A DNA stretch of 28,015 nt, taken from JBGSWE01 sp049292975. Its GTDB lineage: Bacteria > Patescibacteriota > Saccharimonadia > Saccharimonadales > JACDBH01. The stretch covers positions 1 through 28,015 of the forward strand of contig JBATRZ010000054.1 in NCBI GenBank assembly GCA_049292975.1, read 5' to 3'. The number at the start of each line of letters is the position of its first letter. Within the stretch, counting starts at the first letter, position 1. Positions 1-7,778 of the stretch are shown one piece after another. The notes under the pieces are model-generated. The model saw only the letters and a list, made by a program, of their open reading frames with translations. It was not told the DNA's origin and did not search any database. Both the position numbers and the translations under genes were made by a program.

Positions 1-200
1 CCCATGGCCTTAAGCGCAAGGACACCGTTTATATCGGCGATGAGACCCGCGATATCCAGGCCGCACGCATGGCGTTTATCCGGGCGGTATCAGTAACTTG
101 GGGCTTTAATACGCGCCGGATATTAGAAAAACAGCGTCCTGCCTACCTTATCGATACTCCAGAAGAGCTGCTAAGTATCAGACTGAAGGAGCCGGCATGA
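1..200 (+). CDS. HAD-superfamily hydrolase, phosphoglycolate phosphatase-like (C-terminal fragment)
   Basis: Only the last 66 codons are present; the start lies before the window. Reading from position 3, the protein contains Y-I-G-D-E-T-R-D-I-Q-A-A-R, which matches HAD motif IV (GDE/GDD followed by a D and the usual AARxA stretch). It is followed by A-V-S-V-T-W-G-F-N and L-I-D-T-P-E-E-L-L, the normal ending of Gph-type phosphatases. These cytoplasmic enzymes hydrolyse small phosphate esters using two Mg2+-binding aspartates. The nucleophile motif DxDxT is outside the window, so activity cannot be judged and the substrate cannot be assigned. It ends in TGA at 198-200, and rsmE follows after about 100 bp. 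Confidence 0.85.
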   Translation, partial: HGLKRKDTVYIGDETRDIQAARMAFIRAVSVTWGFNTRRILEKQRPAYLIDTPEELLSIRLKEPA

Positions 201-305
201 GTCCCGCTAGAACTCAAAAGATTACCGCACATACATTAACGGTTGAAGTATGCTGTGTAGTTTCAGACGGGTACAAACTTGTAAGAATAAGTGAGTTCTA
301 ACTGG

Positions 306-1007
306 ATGAAACTGCACCGCTTTTATATTAATCCGGACACGGCCGAGCTAGAGCGCACCTTCTGGCTGCACGACGAGCGCCTACGCAATCAGTGGACAAG
401 GGTGCTCCGCTACCGCGAGGGCGACCAGGTAGTGCTATTTGACGGCGTAGCAGCGGAGCGCTTATACAAACTGGCCCGGATCGAGCCCGATGCCGTGCAG
501 CTGGAACTGATCACCGAGTTTGAGCGTACGTTGCCGGACAGGCACGTTTATTTGTTCTTCAGCCTGCTCAAGAAAGACAAAAATGACTGGGTACTGCAAA
601 AATGCACCGAGCTGGGCGTGCGCAATTTCGTGCCCATCCTGGCTGATAGGTCAGAAAAGACAGGCTTCAATCTGGAGCGTGCCGGGAAGATAGTAATTGA
701 GGCAGCCGAGCAGTGCGGCCGCAGCGACATCCCGCAGGTGCGCGAGCCGCTGGCGCTTGATACCGCGCTGGCCGATTATAAGGGTAAGGTCGATTTGTTC
801 GTCGCAGACGAAACTCTATCAACTATTAACTATCAAACCTCAACTATTAAAAATCCCATAGGGATTTTTATAGGTCCCGAAGGCGGCTGGACGGAGGCTG
901 AACTCAAGCTGTTCGCGCAAGCCGGGGCAGGGCACTTCCATCTTGGCAGCCTGACTTTGCGGGCCGAAACCGCCGCCGTCGCCGCAGCCACCAGACTGTT
1001 CTCTTGA
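306..1007 (+). CDS. rsmE: 16S rRNA (uracil(1498)-N(3))-methyltransferase RsmE
   Basis: RsmE is a cytoplasmic SPOUT-class enzyme that uses S-adenosylmethionine to methylate N3 of U1498 in the 16S rRNA of the small subunit. The N terminus M-K-L-H-R-F-Y-I is the family start. The trefoil-knot motifs are clear: I-G-P-E-G-G-W (G190 onward) and L-G-S-L-T-L-R-A-E-T-A-A near the C terminus. The length of 233 aa is typical. ATG 306 is preferred over the upstream in-frame GTG 291 because family members begin just before the HRF motif; neither has a strong Shine-Dalgarno. A low-GC patch with repeated CAACTATTAA words and a perfect palindrome lies at about 811-875, in the variable loop just before the GPEGG motif. 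The stop codon TGA sits inside the -35 box of the next gene's promoter. Confidence 0.95.
   Translation: MKLHRFYINPDTAELERTFWLHDERLRNQWTRVLRYREGDQVVLFDGVAAERLYKLARIEPDAVQLELITEFERTLPDRHVYLFFSLLKKDKNDWVLQKCTELGVRNFVPILADRSEKTGFNLERAGKIVIEAAEQCGRSDIPQVREPLALDTALADYKGKVDLFVADETLSTINYQTSTIKNPIGIFIGPEGGWTEAELKLFAQAGAGHFHLGSLTLRAETAAVAAATRLFS
848..870. repeat. Perfect palindrome inside rsmE that looks like a terminator
   Basis: TAAAAATCCC (848-857) and GGGATTTTTA (861-870) form a perfect 10-bp inverted repeat with an ATA loop and a T run on the 3' side. It has the form of an intrinsic terminator on both strands but lies in frame in rsmE (I-K-N-P-I-G-I-F). With only three G-C pairs it would be weak. 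Confidence 0.6.
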
Positions 1008-1032
1008 CAAACATAAGCAATTACGCTATAAT
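1004..1032 (+). promoter_or_regulatory. Consensus sigma-70-type promoter for the nuclease gene
   Basis: TTGACA (1004-1009) and TATAAT (1027-1032) are separated by exactly 17 bp, a full match to the housekeeping consensus. Transcription should start near 1039, giving a leader of about 47 nt before ATG 1086. The -35 box overlaps the rsmE stop codon. Confidence 0.88.
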
Positions 1033-1085
1033 TTGACTTAATCTTTTGCTCGTATTGAGCCTTAAAATCCTCTAGAATAGAGTCC

Positions 1086-1865
1086 ATGGGATATTGGCAG
1101 GAACGGAGTAAGCCTTACGAGGTGGGGCAGAAAACGCCCTTTAAAGTCTCGCGCAGCAAAATCGAGCTGTTTATGCAGTGCCCGCGCTGTTTTTGGCTGG
1201 ATGTGCGGCTTAAGATTACGCGGCCCAGCAGCCCGCCGTTCAACATCAACAAGACGATAGACGAGCTATTTAAAAAAGAGTTTGATACGTACCGCGCCAG
1301 CAAGAAACCTCATCCATTGATGATTGAGTCCGGCGTGGATGCGACGCCGTTTGACCACGAACAGTTGGATGCCTGGCGCAACACCTTCGTAGGTGTAACT
1401 ACCGTGTACGAGCCGGCCAACCTGCATGTCTTTGGCGGTATCGATGACGTGTGGGCTAATGCGCAGGGCGAACTGATAGTGGTGGACTACAAGGCGACCA
1501 GCAAGGACAAAGAAGTCACCATAGATGCCGATTGGCAGATGTCTTACAAGCGCCAGCTGGAGGTGTACCAATGGCTGCTGCGGCGCAACGGCTTTGCTGT
1601 CAGCGACACCGGTTACTTTGTGTACACCAACGGCCGGATGGACCTGGACGGCTTTAATGACCGGGTGGAATTCCGCACCAAGCTGATACCGTACACTGGT
1701 TCTGCTGCCTGGGTGGAACCGACGCTAATGAATATGAAAGAGTGTATGGACGGCGATATGCCGGCCGTAGGCACGGCAGCCATGGGCGGCGAGTGCGAAT
1801 TTTGCGCCTACGCGAAAAAGCGCACCCAGCTAACGCTTGAAGCGGTAAAAACCAAGAAAAAATAG
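1086..1865 (+). CDS. PD-(D/E)XK family nuclease with Cas4/AddB-like cysteines
   Basis: This 259-aa protein has the RecB/Cas4-type nuclease layout. It has an N-terminal S-K-I-E-L-F-M-Q-C-P-R-C-F helix, a motif II aspartate in F-G-G-I-D-D (D120), the D-Y-K pair of motif III (D134 and K136 in V-V-D-Y-K-A-T) and Q157-x-x-x-Y161 after it. Cysteines C32 and C35 near the N terminus, and C220, C237 and C240 near the C terminus, are placed as in Cas4 and AddB, where four cysteines hold a 4Fe-4S cluster. The family cuts DNA in repair, recombination or CRISPR adaptation. No cas gene or helicase partner is in view, so a stand-alone repair nuclease is the more likely reading. It has its own consensus promoter and is not coupled to rsmE. 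The basic C-terminal tail ends in K-K-K. Confidence 0.8.
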   Translation: MGYWQERSKPYEVGQKTPFKVSRSKIELFMQCPRCFWLDVRLKITRPSSPPFNINKTIDELFKKEFDTYRASKKPHPLMIESGVDATPFDHEQLDAWRNTFVGVTTVYEPANLHVFGGIDDVWANAQGELIVVDYKATSKDKEVTIDADWQMSYKRQLEVYQWLLRRNGFAVSDTGYFVYTNGRMDLDGFNDRVEFRTKLIPYTGSAAWVEPTLMNMKECMDGDMPAVGTAAMGGECEFCAYAKKRTQLTLEAVKTKKK

Positions 1866-1876
1866 CCAGAGTCTTC

Positions 1877-1882
1877 TATACT
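1877..1882 (+). promoter_or_regulatory. Probable -10 box of serS, leaderless start
   Basis: TATACT lies 6 nt before ATG 1889 and there is no Shine-Dalgarno. If used, transcription would begin at or next to the start codon. The -35 region is poor. Confidence 0.45.
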
Positions 1883-1888
1883 ATATAT

Positions 1889-3187
1889 ATGATTGATATC
1901 CAGCTTGTCCGTGAGAATCCTAAGCTTGTCAGCGAAAAGGCCGTGCAAAAAGGCTACCCCGTTGATATCAACAGGCTGCTCAGCCTGGATAATGAACGCA
2001 AGGAACTGCTTGGCCAGGTAGAATCCATTCGCCAGCGGCGTAATGAGAACGCCGAAAAGATAAAAGGCGGCGGCCAGCCCGACCAAGCGCTGATAGATGA
2101 GGGCAAACTGATTAAGATTGAGCTTAATGAACGTGAGACATATCTAACCAGCATCGAGGCCGAGTATACCCATCTTTTGAAGAAGGTCCCCAACATGCCG
2201 CTGGATGACGTGCCGGTGGGGGCGAGCGAGGATGATAACCAGGTAGTCATGGAGTGGGGCGATAAGCCGCAGTTTGAATTTGAGCCTAAAAATCACGCCG
2301 GACTGGCCGAGGCCCGCGGTTGGCTGGACAAAGAGCATGCTGCCAAGGTCAGCGGCTCGCGCTTTGCGTACATTAAGGGCGACCTGGTAAAACTGCAGTT
2401 TGCGCTGATAAACTGGATAACCGATGTACTCACAGACACCGTTAAGATCCGCGAAATCGCTGAACAAGCCGGGCTGGAGGTAGACCACCGGCCGTTCACG
2501 CCGGTGCTGCCGCCGCTAATGCTTAAGACCGGCGTATTTGAGGCCATGGACCGCCTGGAACCCGCCGACGACCGCTATAAAATAGAGGGCGAAGAGCTGT
2601 GGCTGCAGGGCTCGGCCGAACACGTGCTGGGGCCGATACACGCCGGCGAAACCTTCTTACAAGCTGATTTGCCGGTGCGTTACCTGGGCTTTGCCACCAG
2701 CTTCCGTAAAGAGGCAGGCACCTACGGCAAGGACATGGAGGGCATCATCCGCATGCACCAGTTCGACAAGCTCGAAATGGAAAGCTTTACCACGCCGGAG
2801 GATGGACTAAAGGAGCACCTGCTGCTGATAGCTATTCAGGAATATATCTTACAGCAGCTTAAGCTGCCGTATCGTAAAGTAATGAAGTGCACCTATGATA
2901 TCGGCAAGCCTAACGCCCGCGGCGTAGATATGGACGTCTGGTTGCCAGGCCAGGGCAAATACCGCGAGACGCACACCGCAGACTACATGACCGATTTCCA
3001 ATCCAGGCGTCTTAAGACCAAAGTGAGGAGGGGTGATGACCTGTGCTTAGTACATACAAATGACGCCACCGGTCTGGCGTTAGGCCGCGGCATGGTTGGA
3101 ATATTAGAGAATTACCAGACCGCTGACGGTTACGTACGGATACCGGACGTACTGCGCGGCTACCTGGGCGGCCGCGAACAGCTGTAG
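1889..3187 (+). CDS. serS: Seryl-tRNA synthetase
   Basis: SerS charges tRNA-Ser with serine and also provides Ser-tRNA-Sec where that pathway exists. It is a class II enzyme acting as a cytoplasmic dimer. The first 110 or so residues form the tRNA-binding antiparallel coiled coil. Class II motif 2 is seen as F-R-K-E-A-G-T-Y-G-K-D with R-M-H-Q-F downstream, and motif 3 as G-L-A-L-G-R-G-M-V-G-I-L-E-N. The length of 432 aa is standard. The start ATG follows a TATACTATATAT run, suggesting a leaderless mRNA. The 3' end is followed 29 bp later by hpf, which has a strong ribosome binding site. Confidence 0.97.
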   Translation: MIDIQLVRENPKLVSEKAVQKGYPVDINRLLSLDNERKELLGQVESIRQRRNENAEKIKGGGQPDQALIDEGKLIKIELNERETYLTSIEAEYTHLLKKVPNMPLDDVPVGASEDDNQVVMEWGDKPQFEFEPKNHAGLAEARGWLDKEHAAKVSGSRFAYIKGDLVKLQFALINWITDVLTDTVKIREIAEQAGLEVDHRPFTPVLPPLMLKTGVFEAMDRLEPADDRYKIEGEELWLQGSAEHVLGPIHAGETFLQADLPVRYLGFATSFRKEAGTYGKDMEGIIRMHQFDKLEMESFTTPEDGLKEHLLLIAIQEYILQQLKLPYRKVMKCTYDIGKPNARGVDMDVWLPGQGKYRETHTADYMTDFQSRRLKTKVRRGDDLCLVHTNDATGLALGRGMVGILENYQTADGYVRIPDVLRGYLGGREQL

Positions 3188-3216
3188 ATAAATTAAAAGA
3201 TAGAATAGGAGGACCT

Positions 3217-3588
3217 ATGATACGAAAATTTGAAATCACCGGCGTTCACATCGACACGGATGAAAAGGTCAAAAAGTACGTCACTAAGCGGGTAGCCAAG
3301 CTCGAGAAATACATCCCCCGGCACGCCCGCGGCAGCGCCCACATAGACGTCAAGCTTAGCGAGAGCAAAAAACAGCGCGACAAGCAGTGCACCGCCGAAA
3401 TTATTATCTATCTGCCCATGGAAACCCTAACCGCCAAGGAATCAACCATCAATCTCTTTGCGGCCGTGGATATTGTTGAGGCTAAGCTGCAGAACCAGCT
3501 AAAGAAATACAAGGACACCCATAACGACCCCAAGTTTTACCGCCGGCTAACCCAAAGATTCCGCCGCACCCACCCAAATGAAGTTTGA
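3217..3588 (+). CDS. hpf: Ribosome hibernation promoting factor (HPF/YfiA, short form)
   Basis: The 123-aa protein is the S30AE domain alone: a beta-alpha-beta-beta-beta-alpha fold with M-I-R-K-F-E-I-T-G at the start and a basic second helix, N-Q-L-K-K-Y-K, at 93-99. In known bacteria HPF binds in the decoding channel of the 30S subunit and silences ribosomes in stationary phase. The long-form C-terminal dimerisation domain is absent, so this is the short form, usually linked to inactive 70S or, with RMF, 100S particles. The start is fixed by AGGAGG at 3207-3212, 4 nt before ATG, one of the best ribosome binding sites in the window. The C terminus is unusually basic (R-R-L-T-Q-R-F-R-R). A hairpin and T tract follow. 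Confidence 0.92.
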   Translation: MIRKFEITGVHIDTDEKVKKYVTKRVAKLEKYIPRHARGSAHIDVKLSESKKQRDKQCTAEIIIYLPMETLTAKESTINLFAAVDIVEAKLQNQLKKYKDTHNDPKFYRRLTQRFRRTHPNEV

Positions 3589-3599
3589 CAATATTTCAC

Positions 3600-3632
3600 A
3601 ACACCAAGCTGCGGCTTTAAGGTGTTATTTTT
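3600..3632 (+). terminator. Intrinsic terminator after hpf
   Basis: AACACC + AAGC pair with GCTT + GGTGTT, leaving a TGCG loop and a 3-nt TAA bulge. ATTTTT follows directly. The stem is 10 bp in two parts. It lies between hpf and the secA promoter. Confidence 0.6.
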
Positions 3633-3642
3633 GGCGGCCAGG

Positions 3643-3651
3643 TGCTACAAT
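3643..3651 (+). promoter_or_regulatory. Extended -10 promoter for secA
   Basis: TG-C-TACAAT is an extended -10 element, with transcription expected near 3658 and a leader of about 27 nt to ATG 3685. A second weaker -10-like TATAAC lies at 3663-3668. Confidence 0.5.
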
Positions 3652-3684
3652 GGACCGTAGCTTATAACATGGGAATCTAGCTTG

Positions 3685-6294
3685 ATGAACAACAAACTCT
3701 TAAAGCATTTACTTGGTGACCCGCAGATAAAAACCGTCAAGCGGTTGCGCAAGCGTGCCGAAGCAGTAAATAGCCTGGAGCCTAAATACAAAAACCTGAC
3801 CGATGCCAAGCTGAGAGCCCAAACCGAGGTGCTCAAAAAACGCCTCGAGAAAGAATCGCTCGATACCATCCTGCCTGATGCCTTCGCACTGGTGCGCGAG
3901 ACCGCCCGCCGCACGCTTGGCCAGCGGCACTTTGATGTCCAGCTGATGGGCGGCATGGTCTTGCACGAAGGCAACATAGCCGAGATGAAGACGGGCGAAG
4001 GCAAGACGCTGGTTGCGACGCTGCCAATCTACCTGAACGCCTTGACCGGCAAGGGCGCACACTTCGTGACAGTCAATGATTACCTGGCGCAGCGTGATGC
4101 CGGCTGGATGGGCCAGATCTATAGCTTTTTGGGCTTAAGTGTCGGCGTTATCATTCCGGACGCATCATTAATTTATGATCCGGAATTTACCAACAAGGAT
4201 CACGACGACGAACGTTTCCGCCACCTGCGACCATGTACCCGCCAAGAGGCCTACCGCGCCGATATTACCTACGGCACCAACAACGAATTTGGCTTTGATT
4301 ACCTGCGCGACAATATGGTGCGCGAGACCGAACAGCTGCGCCAACGCGAACTGCACTATGCTATCGTGGACGAGGCCGACTCGATCCTGATTGATGAGGC
4401 CAGGACACCGCTGATTATCTCGGCACCAGCCGTAGCCTCGGGTGCATCTTACGCGCAGTTTGCCAAAGTCGTGCGCAATCTTAAGCCCGAGCATTACGAG
4501 ATAGACGAGAAGCGCCGCAGTGTCATCCTGACCGACAAGGGCGTCGAGAAGATAGAGAAAATACTCGGCATCAAAGACTTGTATTCGACCGATCACATCC
4601 GCAATATTTATCACCTTGACCAAGCGCTCAAGGCGCAGCTGCTGTTCAAGCGCGACAAGGACTACGTAGTTACGAGTGACGGCGAAATCGTTATTGTAGA
4701 CAGTTTCACCGGCCGCTTACTTAGGGGCCGTCGTTATAACGAAGGCCTGCACCAGGCTATCGAAGCCAAAGAGAACGTGGAGGTCCAGCAAGAATCAATG
4801 ACGCTGGCGACCATCTCATTCCAGAACCTGTTCCGTCTGTACCAGAAGCTCTCGGGCATGACCGGCACGGCCCTGACCGAATCAGAGGAATTCCACCAGA
4901 TTTACAAGCTGGATGTAGTTGAGCTGCCGCCTAACCGCAAACTTATCCGCGAGGACCGCCCGGACCGTATCTATAAATCCGAAAAGGGCAAGTTTGCAGC
5001 CATAGTAAGTGAAATCAAGGAATTAAACAAAAAGGGCCAGCCGGTGCTTATCGGTACCGTCTCGATCGAAAAGAACGAAGCCCTGAGTTCCGCGCTTAAA
5101 AAAGCCGGCGTCAAGCACGAGGTGCTGAACGCCAAAAACAACGAAAAAGAAGCCGCTATCGTGGCTCGTGCCGGGCAGAAGGGTGCTGTCACCCTGGCTA
5201 CTAACATCGCCGGCCGCGGTACCGATATCGTCCTGACCGACGAGACGCGCAAGCTAGGCGGTCTGTTCGTATTAGGAAGTGAGCGTCATGAGTCACGCCG
5301 TATTGATAACCAGCTGCGCGGCCGCTCCGGCCGCCAGGGCGACCCGGGCGCGACGCAGTTCTTTGTAAGCACCGAGGACGAGCTGATGCGTATCTTCGGC
5401 GGCGACCGTATCGGCAGCCTGATGGAACGCCTGAAAGTAGACGACGAAACGCCCATCGAAAACCGCATTATTAGCAAGAGCCTTGAATCTGCCCAGAAGA
5501 AAGTAGAGGGCTTTAACTTTGATATGCGCAAGAACGTTGTCCAGTACGACGACGTCATGAACCGCCACCGTAAAGCCGTTTATAGCATGCGCCGCGAGAT
5601 GCTGCTGCAAACCGACATATCAAAACGTGTGAATGTTTTCATAGATGAAGAAGCAGACACCATGGTGGCGTCGCCCGAATCACTGACCGAAGCTTTTGAG
5701 TCTATTCTGAGTGATGTATTTCCGTTTGACGAGGCCACCCTGGACCGTCTATTCGATACAGATGCTAACAAATTTGCCTTGACACTGAAGCAGGAAGCCA
5801 AGGAGCTGTATGCCGCGCGCGAAACAGCCTTTGGTGCTGATATCCTGCGCAAGGTAGAACGTGATATCTACCTGCAGGTGCTGGACAACCTGTGGATGCA
5901 GCATCTCGAGAACATGGATCATTTGCGCGAGGGTATCCACTGGCTAAGTGTCGGCCAAAAGGATCCGCTGGTTGAATATCGCCGCCAATCCCAGCTGCTG
6001 TTCGCCGAGATGCAGCTGCAGCTGCGCTCGCAGGTACTTAGGAGCATCTTCAACGCCCGTCCGGTCGATGCCAGCGAGCTGGATGAACCTATCGAGACCG
6101 AGCTGACGCGCGCCGCGCGGGCAAGCGTAGACAATGCCGACAGGATTCTTGATATCGAAGAGTTCGACGAGACAGACTTTGTGCCCGGCGGTAAGCCGAA
6201 GGGCGGCACCAAAACGGTAGTAAACAAAGCGGCCAAACAAAAGCAACGCAAGGCCGAGCGCAAGCGCAAGTCTAAGGCCAAAAAAAGAAAATAG
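3685..6294 (+). CDS. secA: Preprotein translocase ATPase SecA
   Basis: SecA is the motor that pushes unfolded secretory proteins through the SecYEG channel using ATP. Walker A is M-K-T-G-E-G-K-T (residues 101-108), Walker B/DEAD is V-D-E-A-D-S (DEAD at 229-232) with L-I-D-E-A-R-T-P-L directly after, and the second helicase domain shows T-N-I-A-G-R-G-T-D and Q-L-R-G-R-S-G-R-Q-G-D. ATG 3685 is chosen over the adjacent TTG 3682, giving 869 aa. The usual C-terminal zinc motif (CxCxSGxxxxxCH) that binds SecB and lipids is missing; the protein instead ends in a strongly basic Lys/Arg tail of about 23 residues. Proteins in this window that probably use it are the PcsB-like hydrolase and the surface protein at 8876. 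Confidence 0.97.
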   Translation: MNNKLLKHLLGDPQIKTVKRLRKRAEAVNSLEPKYKNLTDAKLRAQTEVLKKRLEKESLDTILPDAFALVRETARRTLGQRHFDVQLMGGMVLHEGNIAEMKTGEGKTLVATLPIYLNALTGKGAHFVTVNDYLAQRDAGWMGQIYSFLGLSVGVIIPDASLIYDPEFTNKDHDDERFRHLRPCTRQEAYRADITYGTNNEFGFDYLRDNMVRETEQLRQRELHYAIVDEADSILIDEARTPLIISAPAVASGASYAQFAKVVRNLKPEHYEIDEKRRSVILTDKGVEKIEKILGIKDLYSTDHIRNIYHLDQALKAQLLFKRDKDYVVTSDGEIVIVDSFTGRLLRGRRYNEGLHQAIEAKENVEVQQESMTLATISFQNLFRLYQKLSGMTGTALTESEEFHQIYKLDVVELPPNRKLIREDRPDRIYKSEKGKFAAIVSEIKELNKKGQPVLIGTVSIEKNEALSSALKKAGVKHEVLNAKNNEKEAAIVARAGQKGAVTLATNIAGRGTDIVLTDETRKLGGLFVLGSERHESRRIDNQLRGRSGRQGDPGATQFFVSTEDELMRIFGGDRIGSLMERLKVDDETPIENRIISKSLESAQKKVEGFNFDMRKNVVQYDDVMNRHRKAVYSMRREMLLQTDISKRVNVFIDEEADTMVASPESLTEAFESILSDVFPFDEATLDRLFDTDANKFALTLKQEAKELYAARETAFGADILRKVERDIYLQVLDNLWMQHLENMDHLREGIHWLSVGQKDPLVEYRRQSQLLFAEMQLQLRSQVLRSIFNARPVDASELDEPIETELTRAARASVDNADRILDIEEFDETDFVPGGKPKGGTKTVVNKAAKQKQRKAERKRKSKAKKRK

Positions 6295-6331
6295 GCAGCG
6301 AGAAATGAAGCTGACGACCCGCCTATCACAC

Positions 6332-6427
6332 TTGGATGCAGCGCAAGGCGCCCGCGAGGAACGGACCGAGCCGTATTCTAATACGGTGAAGGGAGTACCA
6401 CAGCAGGGCAACGCAGCGATGCGCCAA
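6332..6427 (+). repeat. Dispersed palindromic intergenic element, copy A
   Basis: A perfect hairpin CCGTATT-CT-AATACGG (6371-6386) lies at the centre of a roughly 96-bp element that begins TTGGATGC and ends GCGCCAA. The left flank GAGGAACGGACCGAG and right flank TGAAGGGAG recur in the copies at 9824-9921 (inverted) and 22879-22953 (inverted). The element fills most of the gap between secA and the M16 gene. It has no T tract and no coding potential that I trust. Confidence 0.75.
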
Positions 6428-6432
6428 GAAGG

Positions 6433-6458
6433 CCAAGCAAACCTAAGCTTTGCTTTGG
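6433..6458. repeat. Hairpin upstream of the M16 peptidase gene
   Basis: CCAAGCAAA (6433-6441) pairs with TTTGCTTTGG (6449-6458), with one bulged base and a CCTAAGC loop. It sits directly after repeat copy A and 15 bp before the ribosome binding site of the next gene. It could act as a terminator stem for secA, but no T run follows. Confidence 0.5.
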
Positions 6459-6483
6459 TTCCTGGCCTGGTGTGGAGGCGGGT

Positions 6484-7776
6484 GTGAAGCATACGGTAGA
6501 AAAAGTCGTCTTAGAGAACGGGGCAGAGGGTCTGCTGATTGATATCCCTGACGCCAGTGTCATGACGTTTGAATTCAATTTCCGGGCTGGAGAGTATCTA
6601 GTGGATCCCGCCAAGTGGGAGACGCCGCATATTATGGAGCATGTCCTGCTGGGTGCTAACAAGAACTATCCTAAAGCCCGCCTGTTCCAGGCTGAGTTCG
6701 AAAAAAACGGCGCCTACAACAATGCCAGCACCGGTGTCTACGACATCACCTATGAAGCCGAGTGCGCTGATTTCGAGTGGGACCGTATCCTGGATCTCAT
6801 GCTGCTGGCCATTAGCCAGCCGCTGTTTTTGCAGGATGAGTTCGATGCCGAGCTGGGCAATGTCCGCGAGGAGCTGAACGGCCGTGCTAACAATCACTTC
6901 CGTCATCTCAGCCTAGCCATGCGCAAATACTGCGGCTACCAGGCCATGACCGACCGCGAGCGGCTAAAGTTACTTAGCAATAATAAAAAGGAAGATATTG
7001 AGCAGCACTATCGTGCCACCCATACTTCCAGCAATATGCGCTTCATTATCGCCGGCAAAATTAAGGGGCATCGTTCTACTATACTGCGGCTGCTGGACGG
7101 CATTGGCCTGCCGGAAGGTAACGGCCGGATTCCGCTGCCCGTCGAACTGCCCGTAAAACAGGATAAGGGCTTGTATTTGCGCAACCCAAGCGTTAAGAAC
7201 GCCTACTTTATAGTTGATACGTTCCACCTGGAACGCTTGAGCGAACCGGAGTGGGATGCAGGCCAGCTTATCAACACCATGCTGACAGAAACCTTGTATT
7301 CGCGAATCCTAGGTGCGGCCCGCGAGCGGGGACTGGTATACCACATGAGTTCGGGCTTCAATCAGCTAAGCCAGAACGTGTCCTGGTGGTTCGGCGCCCA
7401 GGTTATGCCTGCCAATGCCAATGCTTTGTTCCAAATTATCATTGACGAGCTGAACTTGGTGCGAGCGGGCGATATAGACGAGGCCGATATCGAAGCCGCC
7501 AAGCAATACATGCTTGGCCGTTACCAACGGGCCGGGCAGACAGTAGCCGGTACGGCCGCCGGCTATACCAACCGGTATTTCTTCGAAGATAGCGTAGATG
7601 ATTACTACGCGCTGCCAGAGCGCATTAAGGCTGTCACCAAATCGCGTATCGTCAATACCACCAACCTGATGTTTGCCGATGACATGTGGAACATGGGTGT
7701 CCTGGGATCTGCCGGCCGGCCGTTCGTGGACGGGCTGTATGATCAGCTTAGTATTCTCTGGACTAAGGAACAATAG
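6484..7776 (+). CDS. M16 (pitrilysin/insulinase) family zinc peptidase
   Basis: The zinc site of M16 peptidases is intact: H49-I-M-E52-H53 (the inverted HxxEH motif), with the third ligand expected in V-R-E-E-L-N-G (E129/E130), about 77 residues downstream as is usual. At 430 aa it is the size of an M16B subunit, made of one active-type and one C-terminal non-catalytic domain; the R-x-x-Y-type region is represented by G-R-Y-Q-R-A-G. No signal peptide is seen, so it should act in the cytoplasm, where such enzymes degrade or process peptides. GTG 6484 is taken as the start because GGAGG at 6474-6478 lies 5 nt upstream; an in-frame GTG at 6472 would place the start on top of that site. prfB follows after 2 nt, so the two are probably co-transcribed. 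Confidence 0.88.
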   Translation: MKHTVEKVVLENGAEGLLIDIPDASVMTFEFNFRAGEYLVDPAKWETPHIMEHVLLGANKNYPKARLFQAEFEKNGAYNNASTGVYDITYEAECADFEWDRILDLMLLAISQPLFLQDEFDAELGNVREELNGRANNHFRHLSLAMRKYCGYQAMTDRERLKLLSNNKKEDIEQHYRATHTSSNMRFIIAGKIKGHRSTILRLLDGIGLPEGNGRIPLPVELPVKQDKGLYLRNPSVKNAYFIVDTFHLERLSEPEWDAGQLINTMLTETLYSRILGAARERGLVYHMSSGFNQLSQNVSWWFGAQVMPANANALFQIIIDELNLVRAGDIDEADIEAAKQYMLGRYQRAGQTVAGTAAGYTNRYFFEDSVDDYYALPERIKAVTKSRIVNTTNLMFADDMWNMGVLGSAGRPFVDGLYDQLSILWTKEQ

Positions 7777-7778
7777 CC

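Noticed and set aside
848..870. Premature terminator for rsmE
   Set aside because: The palindrome looks like a terminator, but its stem has only three G-C pairs and lies in translated sequence where ribosomes would block it. Kept only as an odd repeat.
6305..6487. 60-codon plus-strand ORF between secA and the M16 gene
   Set aside because: It runs straight through dispersed repeat copy A and its hairpin. The peptide is a translation of the repeat, and it has no ribosome binding site.
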